From NCBI GenBank assembly GCA_031290855.1, contig JAISLM010000021.1, positions 1-51,394 of the forward strand: a stretch of 51,394 nt of DNA. Reading direction: 5' to 3'. A model generated the notes under the pieces. That model was not told the origin of the DNA, did no database searches, and saw only the letters and a program-made list of their open reading frames with translations. The stretch is from Spirochaetaceae bacterium. Lineage in GTDB: Bacteria; Spirochaetota; Spirochaetia; Treponematales; Breznakiellaceae. The stretch's first letter is position 1. Each line of letters opens with the position of its first letter. Positions 32,432-42,700 of the stretch are shown in pieces. The translations under genes and the position numbers were made by a program.

Positions 32432-33350
32432 GCGCTATCCCTTTTAAAAGCCGCGCCCTGGAGAATTTCACTGTGGCGAGCATCAGTATCAGCGCTTCCA
32501 GCAGTTGCGAGGCGTTGATGCTGATCACGGAGGAAAGCAGCGTCTGATCGACGCCCGACTTCAGCGTCGCGTAGAACAGGGCGGCCGGGAGCAGGGCGGG
32601 GAAACGGTTCCTGGCAATCAGCGCCACCGCCATGCCCGCCCAGCCCAGGCCGCCGCTGAAGCCCTGGTAGCAGAGGCCGTAGGTTCCGGCAACGGCAAAG
32701 AAGCCGCAGAGTCCGCCGAAAGCGCCTGACAAGCCCAGCGCCGGTACGGAAACCGAGTCCGCGTCTATTCCGCCGTAGCGGGCGAACGCGGGGCTGCCGC
32801 CGGCGATACGGAAGCGGTAACCGGCCCCCGTCCGGCTTATGAAAATGTGGGCCGTGACGCACAGGCCGACGGAAAAGACGAATGAAAGCGACAGGTTTGA
32901 CGGCGGCAGTATACGGGGCAGGCCCGCGCTGAAACGCGCCGTCGCCAGCATACTTCCGGCGCTGTCGCGGAGGGGCCCGGCGATAATGAAGTCCGCCACA
33001 GGCATCAGGGCGGAGGACAACAGGAATGTCGTGATCAGCGTGTTGGCCCCGGTGGTTTTCTTCAGAAAGGCGCAAAAGAGGCCCATCAACGCGCCGGTAA
33101 GCGCGGCGGCGGCGGCGGCAAGGCCGAGCGAAAGGCCGGGCGCTAAGCCGCCCGGCACGAAGAGCAGCGCGCAGGCGGCGGCAAGGCCGCCAAGGTATAT
33201 CTGCCCCTCCAGCCCCAGATTGAAAAGTCCGCCCCTGAACGCGAAGGCCGCCCCGATCGAGGCGCAGACGAGCAGCGCCGTGTAATCGAGAGTGTTTCCG
33301 GCAAACCATACAGAAGCCCAGGGGTTCGTCAGGAAGTGTACAAGGTTCAC
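32421..33350 (-). CDS. rfuC: Riboflavin ABC transporter permease RfuC
   Basis: First permease of the importer, 309 residues, about nine hydrophobic segments. Characteristic pieces are RGGLFNLGLEGQIYLGG near residue 40 and GANTLITTFLLSSAL. It also has SGGLGWAGMAVALIARN near residue 230, where the ATPase docks in this type. The start overlaps the end of rfuB by 4 bp (ATGA) and its end overlaps rfuD by 11 bp. It acts with RfuD in the inner membrane to let riboflavin pass after delivery by RfuA. Confidence 0.87.
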   Translation of the reverse strand: MNLVHFLTNPWASVWFAGNTLDYTALLVCASIGAAFAFRGGLFNLGLEGQIYLGGLAAACALLFVPGGLAPGLSLGLAAAAAALTGALMGLFCAFLKKTTGANTLITTFLLSSALMPVADFIIAGPLRDSAGSMLATARFSAGLPRILPPSNLSLSFVFSVGLCVTAHIFISRTGAGYRFRIAGGSPAFARYGGIDADSVSVPALGLSGAFGGLCGFFAVAGTYGLCYQGFSGGLGWAGMAVALIARNRFPALLPAALFYATLKSGVDQTLLSSVISINASQLLEALILMLATVKFSRARLLKGIAHGI

Positions 33351-34906
33351 GGGATCGCCGCCCCGCTCATTGCCGCGTTTATCCGGTTCTTTGCCGCGGA
33401 ACTATCCTTGCCCCTGAGCGCGTCTCTTTTCAGGTACAGAACGATTTTGCCCCGGCACATCGCAAAGATTTCGTCCGAAAGCTCCAACAGGTCGTTCAGG
33501 TCCGACAGGAACAGCAGAACCGCCTTTCCCGCGTCCGCCGCGTCCCGTAAAAGGGCGAACAGGGCTTTCCGGCGGCGTCCGTCCAGCCCCCAGCCCGGTT
33601 CCGACATTATGATTACCCGTGCGTTTTCGGCCAGTTCACGCGCTACAAGCAGACGTTGCAGCATACCGCCCGACAGGGAGGCGGCCTTCACGCCGGGCGG
33701 CCCGGCTATGTCTGCCTGCCGCATGAGACGGCGCGTCCATTCGCGCAAGCGCCTGCCGTCTAGCAGTCCGATCCCCGCAAGCGGGCGGGACGGTTGGGGG
33801 AAGCGCCGGTGCGCGTGTATCACCAGGTTGTCGCGGATCGAAAGTTCATTGTCCCAGGCGGCTATCGACCGTCCGCCGTCCATACCCAGATATGCGCCGC
33901 CGTTCCTGCGGAAGCCGAGCGTCCCTGCTTCCATAACGGCGTTTCCAGTCAGAATCCGTCCGGCGGCGGGCCGCAGGAACCCGGCAAGCGCCAGCATCAG
34001 CGTTTCCGTGCCGCTTTCGCGCACACCGGCAAGACCGTACACAAGGCCGCCGCGAAGTTCTATGTTTATCGGGCCTATGGCCGGGTATCCGGCCTGTTCC
34101 GCAGACAGACTTTCAGTCCGTAAAAGAGTTTGCGGGGCGGCCGGGACGGCGGGCTTCCGTTTGGGCGGCAGGACGGCGGGCTTTCCGTACTCCTCGCCAA
34201 ACATCAGCGGGATTATTTTCTCCGCACCGAATTCTTGCCTGTTCAGCACAGCGGCGGTGCGTCCCTTGCGGAGGACGGTGGCCCGCCGGGCGATTGCGAG
34301 CGTCTCGTCCAGCTTGTGGGAGATGATCACGATGGTCAGTCCCGAAGCGGCCAGCCGACCGAGCAGCGCGAATATATTTTCGCTTTCCTGCTGATTCAGG
34401 ATCGCGGTGGCCTCGTCAAAGATGATCACGCGCACCTTCCGCAGCAGCGCCGCCAGCACCGCCGCCTTCTGCCGCCCCGCCGCGTCGAGGGACTCGGAGG
34501 GGGCTTCGACCGGCAGGTCGAAACCCCATTCCCGCGAGAGCCGGCTTACCGTGTCGCGGGAAGCGCGCCGCTGAAAGAAAGGGCCGCGCCGCGTTTCCGC
34601 GCCCAGTACGCAGGCCTCCCAGACGCGCAGTCCCGGGCAGATCGCCGGCCTCTGCCTTACCATGCTTATACCGCACGAAAGGGCGTCCGCCGGCGAAAAA
34701 AAGCGCCGGGTTTTACCGTCTACCGTGATCTTGCCGCTGTCCGCCTGCTGAAAACCGGCCAATATCTGCATCAAAGTTGATTTTCCGGCCCCGTTCTCGC
34801 CGAAGACCGCGTGAATCTCGCCCTGCCTGAGTTCAAAATCCGCCCCCTCCAATGCCCGCGCCCCGTTGGACGGGAAGGTTTTGTAAATATTCTGTAATTG
34901 AAGCAA
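33347..34906 (-). CDS. rfuB: Riboflavin ABC transporter ATP-binding protein RfuB
   Basis: This 519-residue protein carries two ABC domains in tandem, as usual for sugar, nucleoside and riboflavin importers. Domain 1 has Walker A FGENGAGKST and Walker B VIIFDEATAIL, but its signature motif is unusual (SLDAAGRQKAA). Domain 2 has a degenerate Walker A (GVRESGTETL), a canonical signature LSGGMLQRLLVAREL and VIIMSEPGWGLD. One composite site is therefore likely weak. The frame begins with TTG 8 bp behind the rfuA stop and a poor ribosome site, so translation is probably coupled. Its partners are RfuC and RfuD. Confidence 0.88.
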   Translation of the reverse strand: MLQLQNIYKTFPSNGARALEGADFELRQGEIHAVFGENGAGKSTLMQILAGFQQADSGKITVDGKTRRFFSPADALSCGISMVRQRPAICPGLRVWEACVLGAETRRGPFFQRRASRDTVSRLSREWGFDLPVEAPSESLDAAGRQKAAVLAALLRKVRVIIFDEATAILNQQESENIFALLGRLAASGLTIVIISHKLDETLAIARRATVLRKGRTAAVLNRQEFGAEKIIPLMFGEEYGKPAVLPPKRKPAVPAAPQTLLRTESLSAEQAGYPAIGPINIELRGGLVYGLAGVRESGTETLMLALAGFLRPAAGRILTGNAVMEAGTLGFRRNGGAYLGMDGGRSIAAWDNELSIRDNLVIHAHRRFPQPSRPLAGIGLLDGRRLREWTRRLMRQADIAGPPGVKAASLSGGMLQRLLVARELAENARVIIMSEPGWGLDGRRRKALFALLRDAADAGKAVLLFLSDLNDLLELSDEIFAMCRGKIVLYLKRDALRGKDSSAAKNRINAAMSGAAIP

Positions 34907-34913
34907 TTTTTCG

Positions 34914-35984
34914 CTAGTTTTCCAGGATCAGTTCGCCGGAACGCAGACGGGATAACATCTCATGTTGTTTCTTTCGGACGGAATCGCTTACGGCGGCGGC
35001 GTACAGCGGGTCATCCTCGATAAAATCGACATAAGCGTCCCGTATGCCCACAACTTCCGCCTCTCCGAAAGACAGTTTCCCTTCCAAAAAGAGCTTCGTC
35101 CTGCTGTAGGCCGCCCTGTCCTGAAGCAGGACGCAACTGCCGACGATGTAGGGAGGCCGCACCGCATAGCCGTTTGTGTCGAACCAGACGATCCGGGCCC
35201 TGTCCGTCCCGGCCTCCACCGCCGCCTGCACCGCGCCTTCGTTTGCGCCGCCCGCGACGCACAGAAGCACGCGGGCGCCCGCCTTGATCATGCCGGCGGC
35301 AAGCTCGGCGCATTTGGCCGCGTCGTACCAGTTACCGACAACCCTGAAGTCAACCGCTATGCCGGGATCCACGGCAAGCGCGCCTTCGCGGTAGCCGGGC
35401 AGTATAGTTTGCAGCATGGCCGGGTACTCCTGGGCGGCGATAAGCCCCACCCTGCCGCCGCCCGCCTCGGCGGCGACCAGCGCGGCGAGATAGCCGGCCA
35501 TGTAGGCCTGCTCCCGCTGGTTGTACCTGAGCGTGTATATGCCGGGATCGCCTGAAAGCTCGCCGTCAAGCAGCAGGAAGCGCTGCGCCGGAAATTTGGC
35601 CCGCACGGCCCGCGCAAGTTCCGGCAGGGACGGGTTGGACGACACGATCAGATCGTAAGCGCCGCTTGCCGCAAGCGCGGTAAGTTTCGCTTCCCATTCG
35701 GCCTGGTTGTAGCCGCCTTCGATCACCTGCACCGTTACAGGCTGACCATCGTCCGCAGCGTTGCGCTCGTCGGCGGCCCACTTCACGCCCTCGGCAAGCA
35801 TCTCGTAGATAGGACTACCCGAAGCCGCGCCCGGTATGAACACGGCAATCGATACGGACTTTGTCCCCGTTTGCGCGGCAGGCCGGGCCGTTGAAGGCTG
35901 CCTGGGTTTGCAGGCGGCAAACACTAAAGTCGCGGCGATCAGCATGACCGCCATTCTTTTTTTCCTGTTAATATTTTCTTTCAT
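34914..35984 (-). CDS. rfuA: Riboflavin-binding lipoprotein RfuA (BMP/PnrA fold)
   Basis: This is the extracytoplasmic binding protein of the importer, 356 residues. It has a lipoprotein signal peptide with lipobox VFAAC (Cys about residue 25). The body has the BMP/PnrA-type fold with VSIAVFIPGAASGSPIYEML, YDLIVSSNPSLPELA, YMAGYLAALVAA and VLLCVAGGANEGAVQAAVEAG, cited here in short pieces. Its translation start lies 6-8 bases beyond the FMN riboswitch, so riboflavin or FMN should repress it. It opens the rfuABCD operon. Without the riboswitch one would have called it a nucleoside-binding protein. Confidence 0.88.
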   Translation of the reverse strand: MKENINRKKRMAVMLIAATLVFAACKPRQPSTARPAAQTGTKSVSIAVFIPGAASGSPIYEMLAEGVKWAADERNAADDGQPVTVQVIEGGYNQAEWEAKLTALAASGAYDLIVSSNPSLPELARAVRAKFPAQRFLLLDGELSGDPGIYTLRYNQREQAYMAGYLAALVAAEAGGGRVGLIAAQEYPAMLQTILPGYREGALAVDPGIAVDFRVVGNWYDAAKCAELAAGMIKAGARVLLCVAGGANEGAVQAAVEAGTDRARIVWFDTNGYAVRPPYIVGSCVLLQDRAAYSRTKLFLEGKLSFGEAEVVGIRDAYVDFIEDDPLYAAAVSDSVRKKQHEMLSRLRSGELILEN

Positions 35985-35989
35985 GTCTC

Positions 35990-36140
35990 TTTTCTCCCAT
36001 CCGGACTGTACCGTCGGCGCCGGAATTTCACCGGTTCAGTCCAAAAACCCTTTTGAGGCCCCTGGAGTCGCGGGCTTTAACCGCCGGTCGGGATTCACGA
36101 AGCCTGACGGCTTTGCGCTAACCCTACCCCGAAAATTAAT
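35990..36140 (-). promoter_or_regulatory. FMN riboswitch (RFN element)
   Basis: Read on the minus strand it has the hallmark blocks in order: GACCGGCGGTTAAAGCCCGCG, given here as ACCGGCGGT and AGCCCGCGA, then ACCGGTGAAATTCCGG, CCGACGGT and AGTCCGGATGGGAGAA. Closing helix P1 is TTTTC/GAAAA. The 3' arm contains GGGAGA just before the rfuA ATG, so ligand binding would hide the ribosome site. Confidence 0.95.
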
Positions 36141-36259
36141 TTGTATTATCACCCGGAAACCGAAATTCCCGAATGAATCCAGCATAATTTATCCGTGCCG
36201 GGATGACAAGCGGTTCCGCCGGCGCCGTAGAAAAAGAGGCAGGCCCGCCATTTAAATCC

Positions 36260-36295
36260 CCGCCGCGCCCGTTCCCGACTGAAGGGGCGCGGCGG
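36260..36295 (-). terminator. Hairpin behind the EEP-family gene
   Basis: An 11-bp perfect stem CCGCCGCGCCC/GGGCGCGGCGG lies 6 bp beyond the stop codon. There is no real T-run on either side, so it may be a weak terminator or an mRNA-end stabiliser. Confidence 0.45.
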
Positions 36296-36301
36296 AACCG
36301 C

Positions 36302-37492
36302 TTAGCGTTTTTTGTTTTCCAGCGTCAGCAGAAGCGGCAGGTGGTCGCTTAGCCCGGAACCAGTACGCGTGTTGTACGTGTCAGGCTCGCCTTTGGAATT
36401 GACAAAAGGTTCAGCGTCAAGCACCGCCGCATCTTTGAATTCCCAGCCGGCCGAGTCGAAAAACGCTTCGGATAATAAAAAATGGTCTATACTTTCCCAG
36501 CCACCGCCGTAATAGTAAGAGCCTTTTTCCAGTTCCGTCTCCCATGGCGTATAGAAAACACCGTCCATACCGGGAAAAAATGACGAGTATGGCGGTTTTT
36601 CCGTACTCAACACCAAAAAATCCTGCAAAATCTGTGTATCCGCCCCTTCCTCCTCATCATCCGAAACACGATCGGACCCTACAATGCTTGCCGCTTCGGG
36701 GGAATCAGGCATTAGCGCACATCGTAATTCGCCGTCCTGACGGATAAATTCGTCATAATTTTCGTTCAAATCACCCAAAATCAGGATTGGTATGTCAGGC
36801 TCCTCCGCTTTTATAACCTTTATGCGCCGCAGAATCACGCGGGCAGCCTCGCGCCGCAGCGTTTCGGTTTCTTCATCGCCGCCAAGTTTGGACTTCCAGT
36901 GACATATAAATATTACGACGGGCTGCCCCTCCGGCTCCAGCCGCACCTCGGCCACGGGCCGGGGAAGGATTTCGCCCAGTATGTTTGATGAATGGGACCG
37001 CGCTGCCAAGAACGGGTAACGGCTTAACAGCCCCAGCCCCAGCGAATAGCCTGGAAGACCCGCAAAAAAACTGTAGCGGTAAGCGCTGTCCGAGAGGTAT
37101 TCCTCAGCAAAATTTTCCAGTACACCCGCATTTTCCACCTCGATAAGGGCGATAACATCAGGGCCTTTCTTTTCTATGGAATATATCGCTTTTGAAAAGT
37201 TGTTCAGCCTTGCCCTGTACTTTTCGCTGTTCCAGCCGTTGCTGTCACGGTACTCGTCGTACTCGATGCCGTCATCCTGCCCGTCAAACAGCGCCTGCAA
37301 ATTCCATGTCACTATCGAAAGTCCGGGGGAAGCGCCCCCTTCCAAAAGCCCCGTGTATACGTCGCAGGAGCCTACGCAGGACATGGCCAACGGTAATGTG
37401 ATCAGCAGAAACATGATCAGCGGCCTGAACTGTACCCGTAATGCTTCCCCGCAACCGTGATTTTTACCTGTAAAATTTATTTCTTTTAGCAT
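36302..37492 (-). CDS. Endonuclease/exonuclease/phosphatase-family lipoprotein
   Basis: This is a predicted secreted phosphodiesterase of the EEP superfamily, 396 residues. The lipobox LAMSC near residue 38 follows a hydrophobic stretch, so it is probably membrane-anchored and outside the cytoplasm. Metal and catalytic motifs appear in the family order: TWNLQ, ALIEVEN, FICHWKSK, LGDLNE and the final LSDHLP. An acidic insert (DDEEEGADTQ) lies before the last third. I start at MLKEINF, which follows GGTGGAGG at the right spacing. An upstream GTG overlaps that ribosome site. It could act on extracellular DNA, lipids or phosphate esters. The sequence does not decide. Confidence 0.85.
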   Translation of the reverse strand: MLKEINFTGKNHGCGEALRVQFRPLIMFLLITLPLAMSCVGSCDVYTGLLEGGASPGLSIVTWNLQALFDGQDDGIEYDEYRDSNGWNSEKYRARLNNFSKAIYSIEKKGPDVIALIEVENAGVLENFAEEYLSDSAYRYSFFAGLPGYSLGLGLLSRYPFLAARSHSSNILGEILPRPVAEVRLEPEGQPVVIFICHWKSKLGGDEETETLRREAARVILRRIKVIKAEEPDIPILILGDLNENYDEFIRQDGELRCALMPDSPEAASIVGSDRVSDDEEEGADTQILQDFLVLSTEKPPYSSFFPGMDGVFYTPWETELEKGSYYYGGGWESIDHFLLSEAFFDSAGWEFKDAAVLDAEPFVNSKGEPDTYNTRTGSGLSDHLPLLLTLENKKR

Positions 37493-37613
37493 TGCAACCT
37501 CCACCTAAATAAATATGTGCGCTACAATGCGTTTTGATTCAAATTTTTAATTTTTTACGAATACGGAATTTAATTTGCCGCGGTCCCGGCCCACTTCCAA
37601 GGCGGATCGGCAC

Positions 37614-37643
37614 AACGCCGCGTCAAGGCTGTCCTGCGGCGTT
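37614..37643 (-). terminator. Hairpin behind the RodZ-like gene
   Basis: AACGCCGC and GCGGCGTT pair around a 14-base loop 6 bp past the stop. No T-run, so only weak support for termination. Confidence 0.4.
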
Positions 37644-37649
37644 TACTTT

Positions 37650-38774
37650 TCAGCTTTCCAGCCTGACCTGGATAAGTTTGTAGCGTCCGTCTTCGTCACG
37701 GCTCCAGTAGATGTCCTGCACGGTGACTTCTCCCGCGCCGCCTGTCTCAAGCGGTATGTTGTGACCGCCGCCTATTGCCCAAAGTTTGACGGCGGATGAA
37801 TTGGATATCCAGATTCGGACGCCGTTTTGGGCCTGGACGGTTTGTTCCTCGCCCTTGATGTAGTAGCGCTCGGTGCGCTTCTGCTGTACCGTCTCGCGCA
37901 TGATTTCCCAGCGGAACATACAGTAGCTGCTGAATACGGCCTGAATCGTGAAGGGGTACGGGTTCGCCGCGTTGAATATGACCTGGGGGGCGTATAGCGC
38001 CGTGTTGAGCGGGGGGATGTCGCCCACCGCTTCGTTAAGCGCCGCCGCTTCGGGCACGACGCTTGGGGACAGTATCTCAAACCGCAACTGCGCGCCTACT
38101 TCGGGGCGGTTCTGCGCATAATCGATCGCGTTTATCTTCAGTTCCGGGACGCCGTCGCTGTTTATATCGGCGACCGCTTCGTTGTTCAGTCCGAGCCGTA
38201 TGTCTTTGCCCGGCGCGGCTATAGTTACAAGATCCGCTATGCTGTTCAGCGCCACCTTATAGATGTTTCCGGACAGCGGGATTACCAGCGTGTCGCCTTC
38301 ATAAAAACGCCGTTCCAGCGTGCCTTCCGCAAACGAATACTCCGCCGGTTTCCGCTCGACGGCGGTTTCGGCCTCTTTGTTCTTTGGCAGCAAAAAAAAG
38401 CGGTAGGCGCCGCCGGCGGCCAGCGCGAGGCCCGCCACAACCAGGAGGCTTTTAAGCAGTATGCGGGGAAGATCGGGCGGCGCTTTGTTAAGAAGCTGTT
38501 CCACCGGGACGGGTTGTTCCTGAATCTTGATTATGCGGTACTGAGATATAAGGTTTTCGATGTTAAGGCCAAGGTATTCGCCGTAATTCCTTAGAAAGCC
38601 CAGAATGTACGTCTCTGCGGGAAACTGGGAAAAATCTTCTTCCTCCAGGGCGGCAATATACTTGCGGGCAATATTCGTTTCACGGGCGGCGTCTTCAATC
38701 GACAGGCCCTTGGTCTCGCGTTCCGCCCTCAGGCGCTCGCCTATGCCTCTTGTATCTCCGTCTGAAATCTTCAT
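37650..38774 (-). CDS. rodZ: RodZ-like cell-shape protein
   Basis: This 374-residue protein has the RodZ layout. An N-terminal helix-turn-helix (residues about 8-75: GERLRAERETKGLSIEDAA, YIAALEEEDFSQFPAETY) is followed by a linker and one membrane helix (LLKSLLVVAGLALAAGGAYR near 112-130). A periplasmic beta-rich part comes last, with repeated beta segments ending in WAIGGGHNIPLETGGAGEV. RodZ links MreB to the cell-wall machinery in rods, whereas the spirochaete shape adds other factors. It lies between lolA-like and EEP genes on the same strand. Confidence 0.82.
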   Translation of the reverse strand: MKISDGDTRGIGERLRAERETKGLSIEDAARETNIARKYIAALEEEDFSQFPAETYILGFLRNYGEYLGLNIENLISQYRIIKIQEQPVPVEQLLNKAPPDLPRILLKSLLVVAGLALAAGGAYRFFLLPKNKEAETAVERKPAEYSFAEGTLERRFYEGDTLVIPLSGNIYKVALNSIADLVTIAAPGKDIRLGLNNEAVADINSDGVPELKINAIDYAQNRPEVGAQLRFEILSPSVVPEAAALNEAVGDIPPLNTALYAPQVIFNAANPYPFTIQAVFSSYCMFRWEIMRETVQQKRTERYYIKGEEQTVQAQNGVRIWISNSSAVKLWAIGGGHNIPLETGGAGEVTVQDIYWSRDEDGRYKLIQVRLES

Positions 38775-38791
38775 TCTTTACCTCTATCCCG

Positions 38792-39472
38792 CTATTCAGT
38801 GTCTCTGAACAGAAAATCGTTGTAAAGGTTTGCCGAGGCGGGAGAATCGTATATAAAACGCCGCTCCGATATTCCCTGATTAGTCTTGATATCGGAAAAA
38901 TCAAACTGAACCTGGCCGTCCGCGATGGTCGTGCCCTGCATACGCCGTATTAAAAGACTAACGGGATCGATGCTCAGGATTATTTCACGAAAACCTTCGG
39001 AGCCGTAACGCCGCGTGAGACGCAGTTTTACGACCTTTTCGCGGGAGCCTTCATCGAGCGGTACGGGGGCGGGTCCCGTGATAAAGGCCGCCGCAAAATT
39101 CCGCCGCAACAGCGAGAGTCCCCTCGCCGTCGCGAGGTTCGCCCCCGAAGAACGGTTGGAACTTACGCTCTGATTCAGGATTGCGCGGTATTCCGGCAGG
39201 TAAACCGTCAATATGTCGCCGTTAAAAACTATAACCTGTTCGGAGGGCTGCGAAAAATCTATGCGCAAAAAATTAGGCGTTTTATGAACAACGGTTCCAT
39301 ACATATCCGCGCTGCCGGAACGGATCGTTATACGCGCCTCGTAATCGTTAAACCCGGTGTATTTATCCGAAACGCTTTCAAGAAACCTTTCCGCGGTAAC
39401 AATCTGCTGTCCGTTCAGGCTAATCAAAATGGATATGAACTGAAAGAAAACAAAAAAAATCTGTTTTTTCAC
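38792..39472 (-). CDS. LolA-like outer-membrane lipoprotein carrier
   Basis: LolA shuttles lipoproteins through the periplasm to the outer membrane. The 226-residue protein has a signal peptide (residues 1 to about 20, ending LNGQQ). It then shows the LolA-type beta sheet: QIVTAERFLESVSDKYTGFNDYEARI, given in two parts as TAERFLESVSDKYTG and FNDYEARITIRSG, and a LRIDFSQPSEQVIVFNGD segment typical of the family. It starts with GTG behind AGGAGAG. A spirochaete with many lipoproteins would use it. A LolB or LolCDE partner is not in the window. Confidence 0.78.
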   Translation of the reverse strand: MKKQIFFVFFQFISILISLNGQQIVTAERFLESVSDKYTGFNDYEARITIRSGSADMYGTVVHKTPNFLRIDFSQPSEQVIVFNGDILTVYLPEYRAILNQSVSSNRSSGANLATARGLSLLRRNFAAAFITGPAPVPLDEGSREKVVKLRLTRRYGSEGFREIILSIDPVSLLIRRMQGTTIADGQVQFDFSDIKTNQGISERRFIYDSPASANLYNDFLFRDTE

Positions 39473-39525
39473 AAACTCTCCTGGCGGCAGGCCGCCGGTA
39501 AAGAACGTGCTGATTCGACTTTACA

Positions 39526-39608
39526 TGCCGAGGATGAGATTCGAACTCACACGGCCTTGCGACCAGGGGATTTTAAGTCCCCGGTGTCTACCATTCCACC
39601 ACCTCGGC
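39526..39608 (-). tRNA. tRNA-Leu(TAA)
   Basis: On the minus strand the acceptor is GCCGAGG/CCTCGGC with discriminator A, the anticodon stem is GGGGA/TCCCC with loop CTTAAAA (anticodon TAA), there is a long variable arm, and the T-arm is GTGAG-TTCGAAT-CTCAT. CCA is not encoded. Confidence 0.95.
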
Positions 39609-39616
39609 CCGCAACC

Positions 39617-39645
39617 ATGGTATTCCGTTTCGGGGGCAAGGTCAA
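39617..39645 (-). promoter_or_regulatory. Promoter of tRNA-Leu(TAA)
   Basis: TTGACC and TACCAT on the minus strand, spaced by 17 bp, ending close to the tRNA. Confidence 0.5.
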
Positions 39646-39751
39646 CGTACCGCTCTGCCGGGACGGCGGGCTTATGCCCGTGACCGCGCCGTAAAAGTCC
39701 AGGCGTTTAGGCGCCGGATCGGGCGTGAACCCGACCGGCAACCTGACGGCA

Positions 39752-42700
39752 CTATTCGGCTTCCTCCTTTACCATAGCGTCTGGAACCAGCGGCGGGTCT
39801 TCTTCCGACTGGGCTTCCAGTTCGCGACGCCGCAGGATTTCTTCCATGTAGGCGTCCAGGTCCTGTTCCTCTTCATCGAAGAGTTTGGGGTCGCGGTAGT
39901 TCTTCATGCCGGTGCCGGCGGGGATCGGGTGGCCTATGATGATGTTCTCTTTCAGGCCCCGCAGATAGTCCGAGGAACAGGCTATCGCGGCATTGGTGAG
40001 TACGCGCGTCGTTTCCTGGAACGAGGCGGCGGACAGGAACGAATCGATGTTCAGGCTGGCCTTTGTTATCCCCAGAAATACCGGACGGGCTATGGCGGGC
40101 TGCCCGCCTTCCGAAGCCACGCGGGCGTTTTCTTCGTGGAACTTGTACTTGTCGACCATCTGACCAAATATGAAACAGGTGTCGCCCACCGCCACGATCT
40201 CTACCTTTCGCATCATCTGTCTGATGATAACGCCTATATGTTTGTCGTTTATAGAAACGCCCTGTAACCGGTAAACCTGCTGTATCTCGTCCATCAGGTA
40301 GCGCTGCAAGCTGCTTTCGCCAAGAATGTGCAGGACTTCGTGCGGGTTGTAAGCGCCAACGCACAAAGGCTCGCCCGCTTCCACCGTATCGCCGTCGCGT
40401 ACCAGCAAGCGCTTCGTCATCGGGACAAGGTGCTTGTACTCCCTGCCGAATTCGTCCTGCACTATCACGATACGCTTGCTCTTGATGATACCCTTGAACA
40501 GCACCTTGCCCGCCGCCTGCGCCAGCACTGCGGGGCTTTTCGGCTTGCGCGCCTCGAACAACTCGCTTACGCGGGGCAGGCCGGACGTGATGTCCATCGC
40601 TTTTGCCGACTCCTTTAAGGTTTTGGCAATCGTTTTGCCGGCGGAAATCTTGTCGCCGTCGTCGACAAGCAGATAGGCCCCGCCGGGCAGGAAGTAGGAA
40701 GCCTGTTCGTTACCTCCGTCATCGACTATAAGGATTCGCGGTTGTTTGCTTTCAAGCTGGAATTCGGTGACGCGCTTCTCGATGTTGCCCGTTTCCTCGT
40801 CAACTTCTTCCTTTAATGTAGAGCCTAGTATGATGTCCAAAAGTTTGATCGTGCCTGAAGCCTCCGCGATGATTGGGTCGGAGAACGGGTCAAAAACGGC
40901 CATCGTCTTTTCAGCCTCTATCACGTCGCCCTGTTTGACCGCAAGATCGGAGCCGTTGCGGATCTCGATACGCTGTTCCGTACCGATAAGGTAAAGCTTG
41001 CTGTCGCGCACCATAGCGTACGCTATTTCCGGTGATTTTATATTTTTTGCGCCGCGTTTAATGATAAACTCGTCGCGTATAACCCTCTTGCCGTCCTTGA
41101 CAAGAAGCTCATCATCCTTATCCAGCTTGTATTCCTTGATGATTCTGTTCACCGTGATGCTTCCCTTGCGGGTAAACAGCCAGTGACCGTTTTCAAGTTC
41201 TACGTGGGCGCCGCTGATATCGCGTATGTAAACGGGGTATTTTAGGAAGGTGCGGTTGTCCTCGCTAACCTTGGTGGCCGCGCCGCCTATGTGGAAGGTA
41301 CGCATCGTAAGCTGGGTACCCGGCTGACCTATGGACTGGGCGGCGATGGTGCCGACGGCCTCGCCTATCTCGACCGTGCGGTTTGTCGCAAGGTTGCGCC
41401 CGTAACATTTGCGGCAGACGCCGTGCCGCGCCTCGCAGGTAAGCACAGTGCGTATACAGACCGATTCGATGCCGGCGTTTTCTATCTTTTCGGCGATTTT
41501 TTCGGTTATTTCCTCGTTTACGTCTATGATGATTTCGCCCGTAATCGGGTGCCTGACGCGCTCCAGCGTGTAGCGTCCCACGATACGCTCGCTTAAGTGC
41601 TCGACGATCTCCTCGCCGTCCTTGATCGCGGAGTACGAGACGCCGTTTATCGTACCGCAGTCGTCCTCGTTCACGACCATGTCCTGCGCGATGTCAACGA
41701 GACGGCGTGTAAGGTAACCGGCTTCCGCCGTCTTGAGCGCCGTATCCGCCAAACCTTTGCGGGCGCCGTTTGTCGAAATGAAGAATTCGATGACGGAAAG
41801 CCCCTCTTTGAAGTTTGAACGTATAGGCAGCTCTATTATGTCGCCGGAAGGCTTTGCCATAAGGCCGCGCATACCGGCAAGCTGGCGAATCTGGTTGCGG
41901 CTGCCGCGCGCGCCTGAGTTTGCCATCATGTAAACCGAGTTAAACCCGTCCCTGTCCGCTTCAAGCGTCTTCATCATGATGTTGGTAAGGTCTTCGTTCG
42001 TCTTTGACCATACTTCGACAACTCGGTTGTAGCGTTCTTCAGCCGTGATATGACCCTGCCGCCACTGTTTTTGGATCGAATCGACCTCTTTGTTGGCCTT
42101 GTCTATCATATCGGCTTTTTCTTTAGGTACGACGACATCATCCACGCCTATCGTAGCGCCGAACAGCGTGGCGTACTTGTAACCGGTATTTTTTATCGTA
42201 TCCAGCATATTTACCGTCGTCCACGGGCCCTTTTCGGCAAAGATATGTTCGATTAAGGCTCTAAGTTCCTTGTCTTTGAGTTCGTAGTTTATGAACGGAA
42301 TATCTCCGGGCAGTTCCTCGTTCAGCACGAGCCTCCCTGCGCTCGTTTCGATAAAGCCGTTTTCCCCAAGCTTTGCCTCGACACCGGGCTGTTCCCAGAC
42401 AGGCGTTTTGTTGGGACGCACATGTATCATCGCCTCCCATTCAAGGGATTTTGCGTCAATCGCCATCAGGATTTCTTCAAAGGACGAATAGTACTTGCCC
42501 GTACCGGCGGCGCCGGTTTTTATCCGCGTAAGGAAGTTGATGCCCAGCACCATATCCTGTGACGGGAACACGATCGTTTTACCGTTTGCCGGATTCAACA
42601 GGTTACGGGCGGAAAGCATCAGCGTCCAGCACTCCATCTGGGCCGCCTGGGTGAGCGGCACATGAACCGCCATCTGGTCCCCGTCAAAGTCCGCGTTAAA

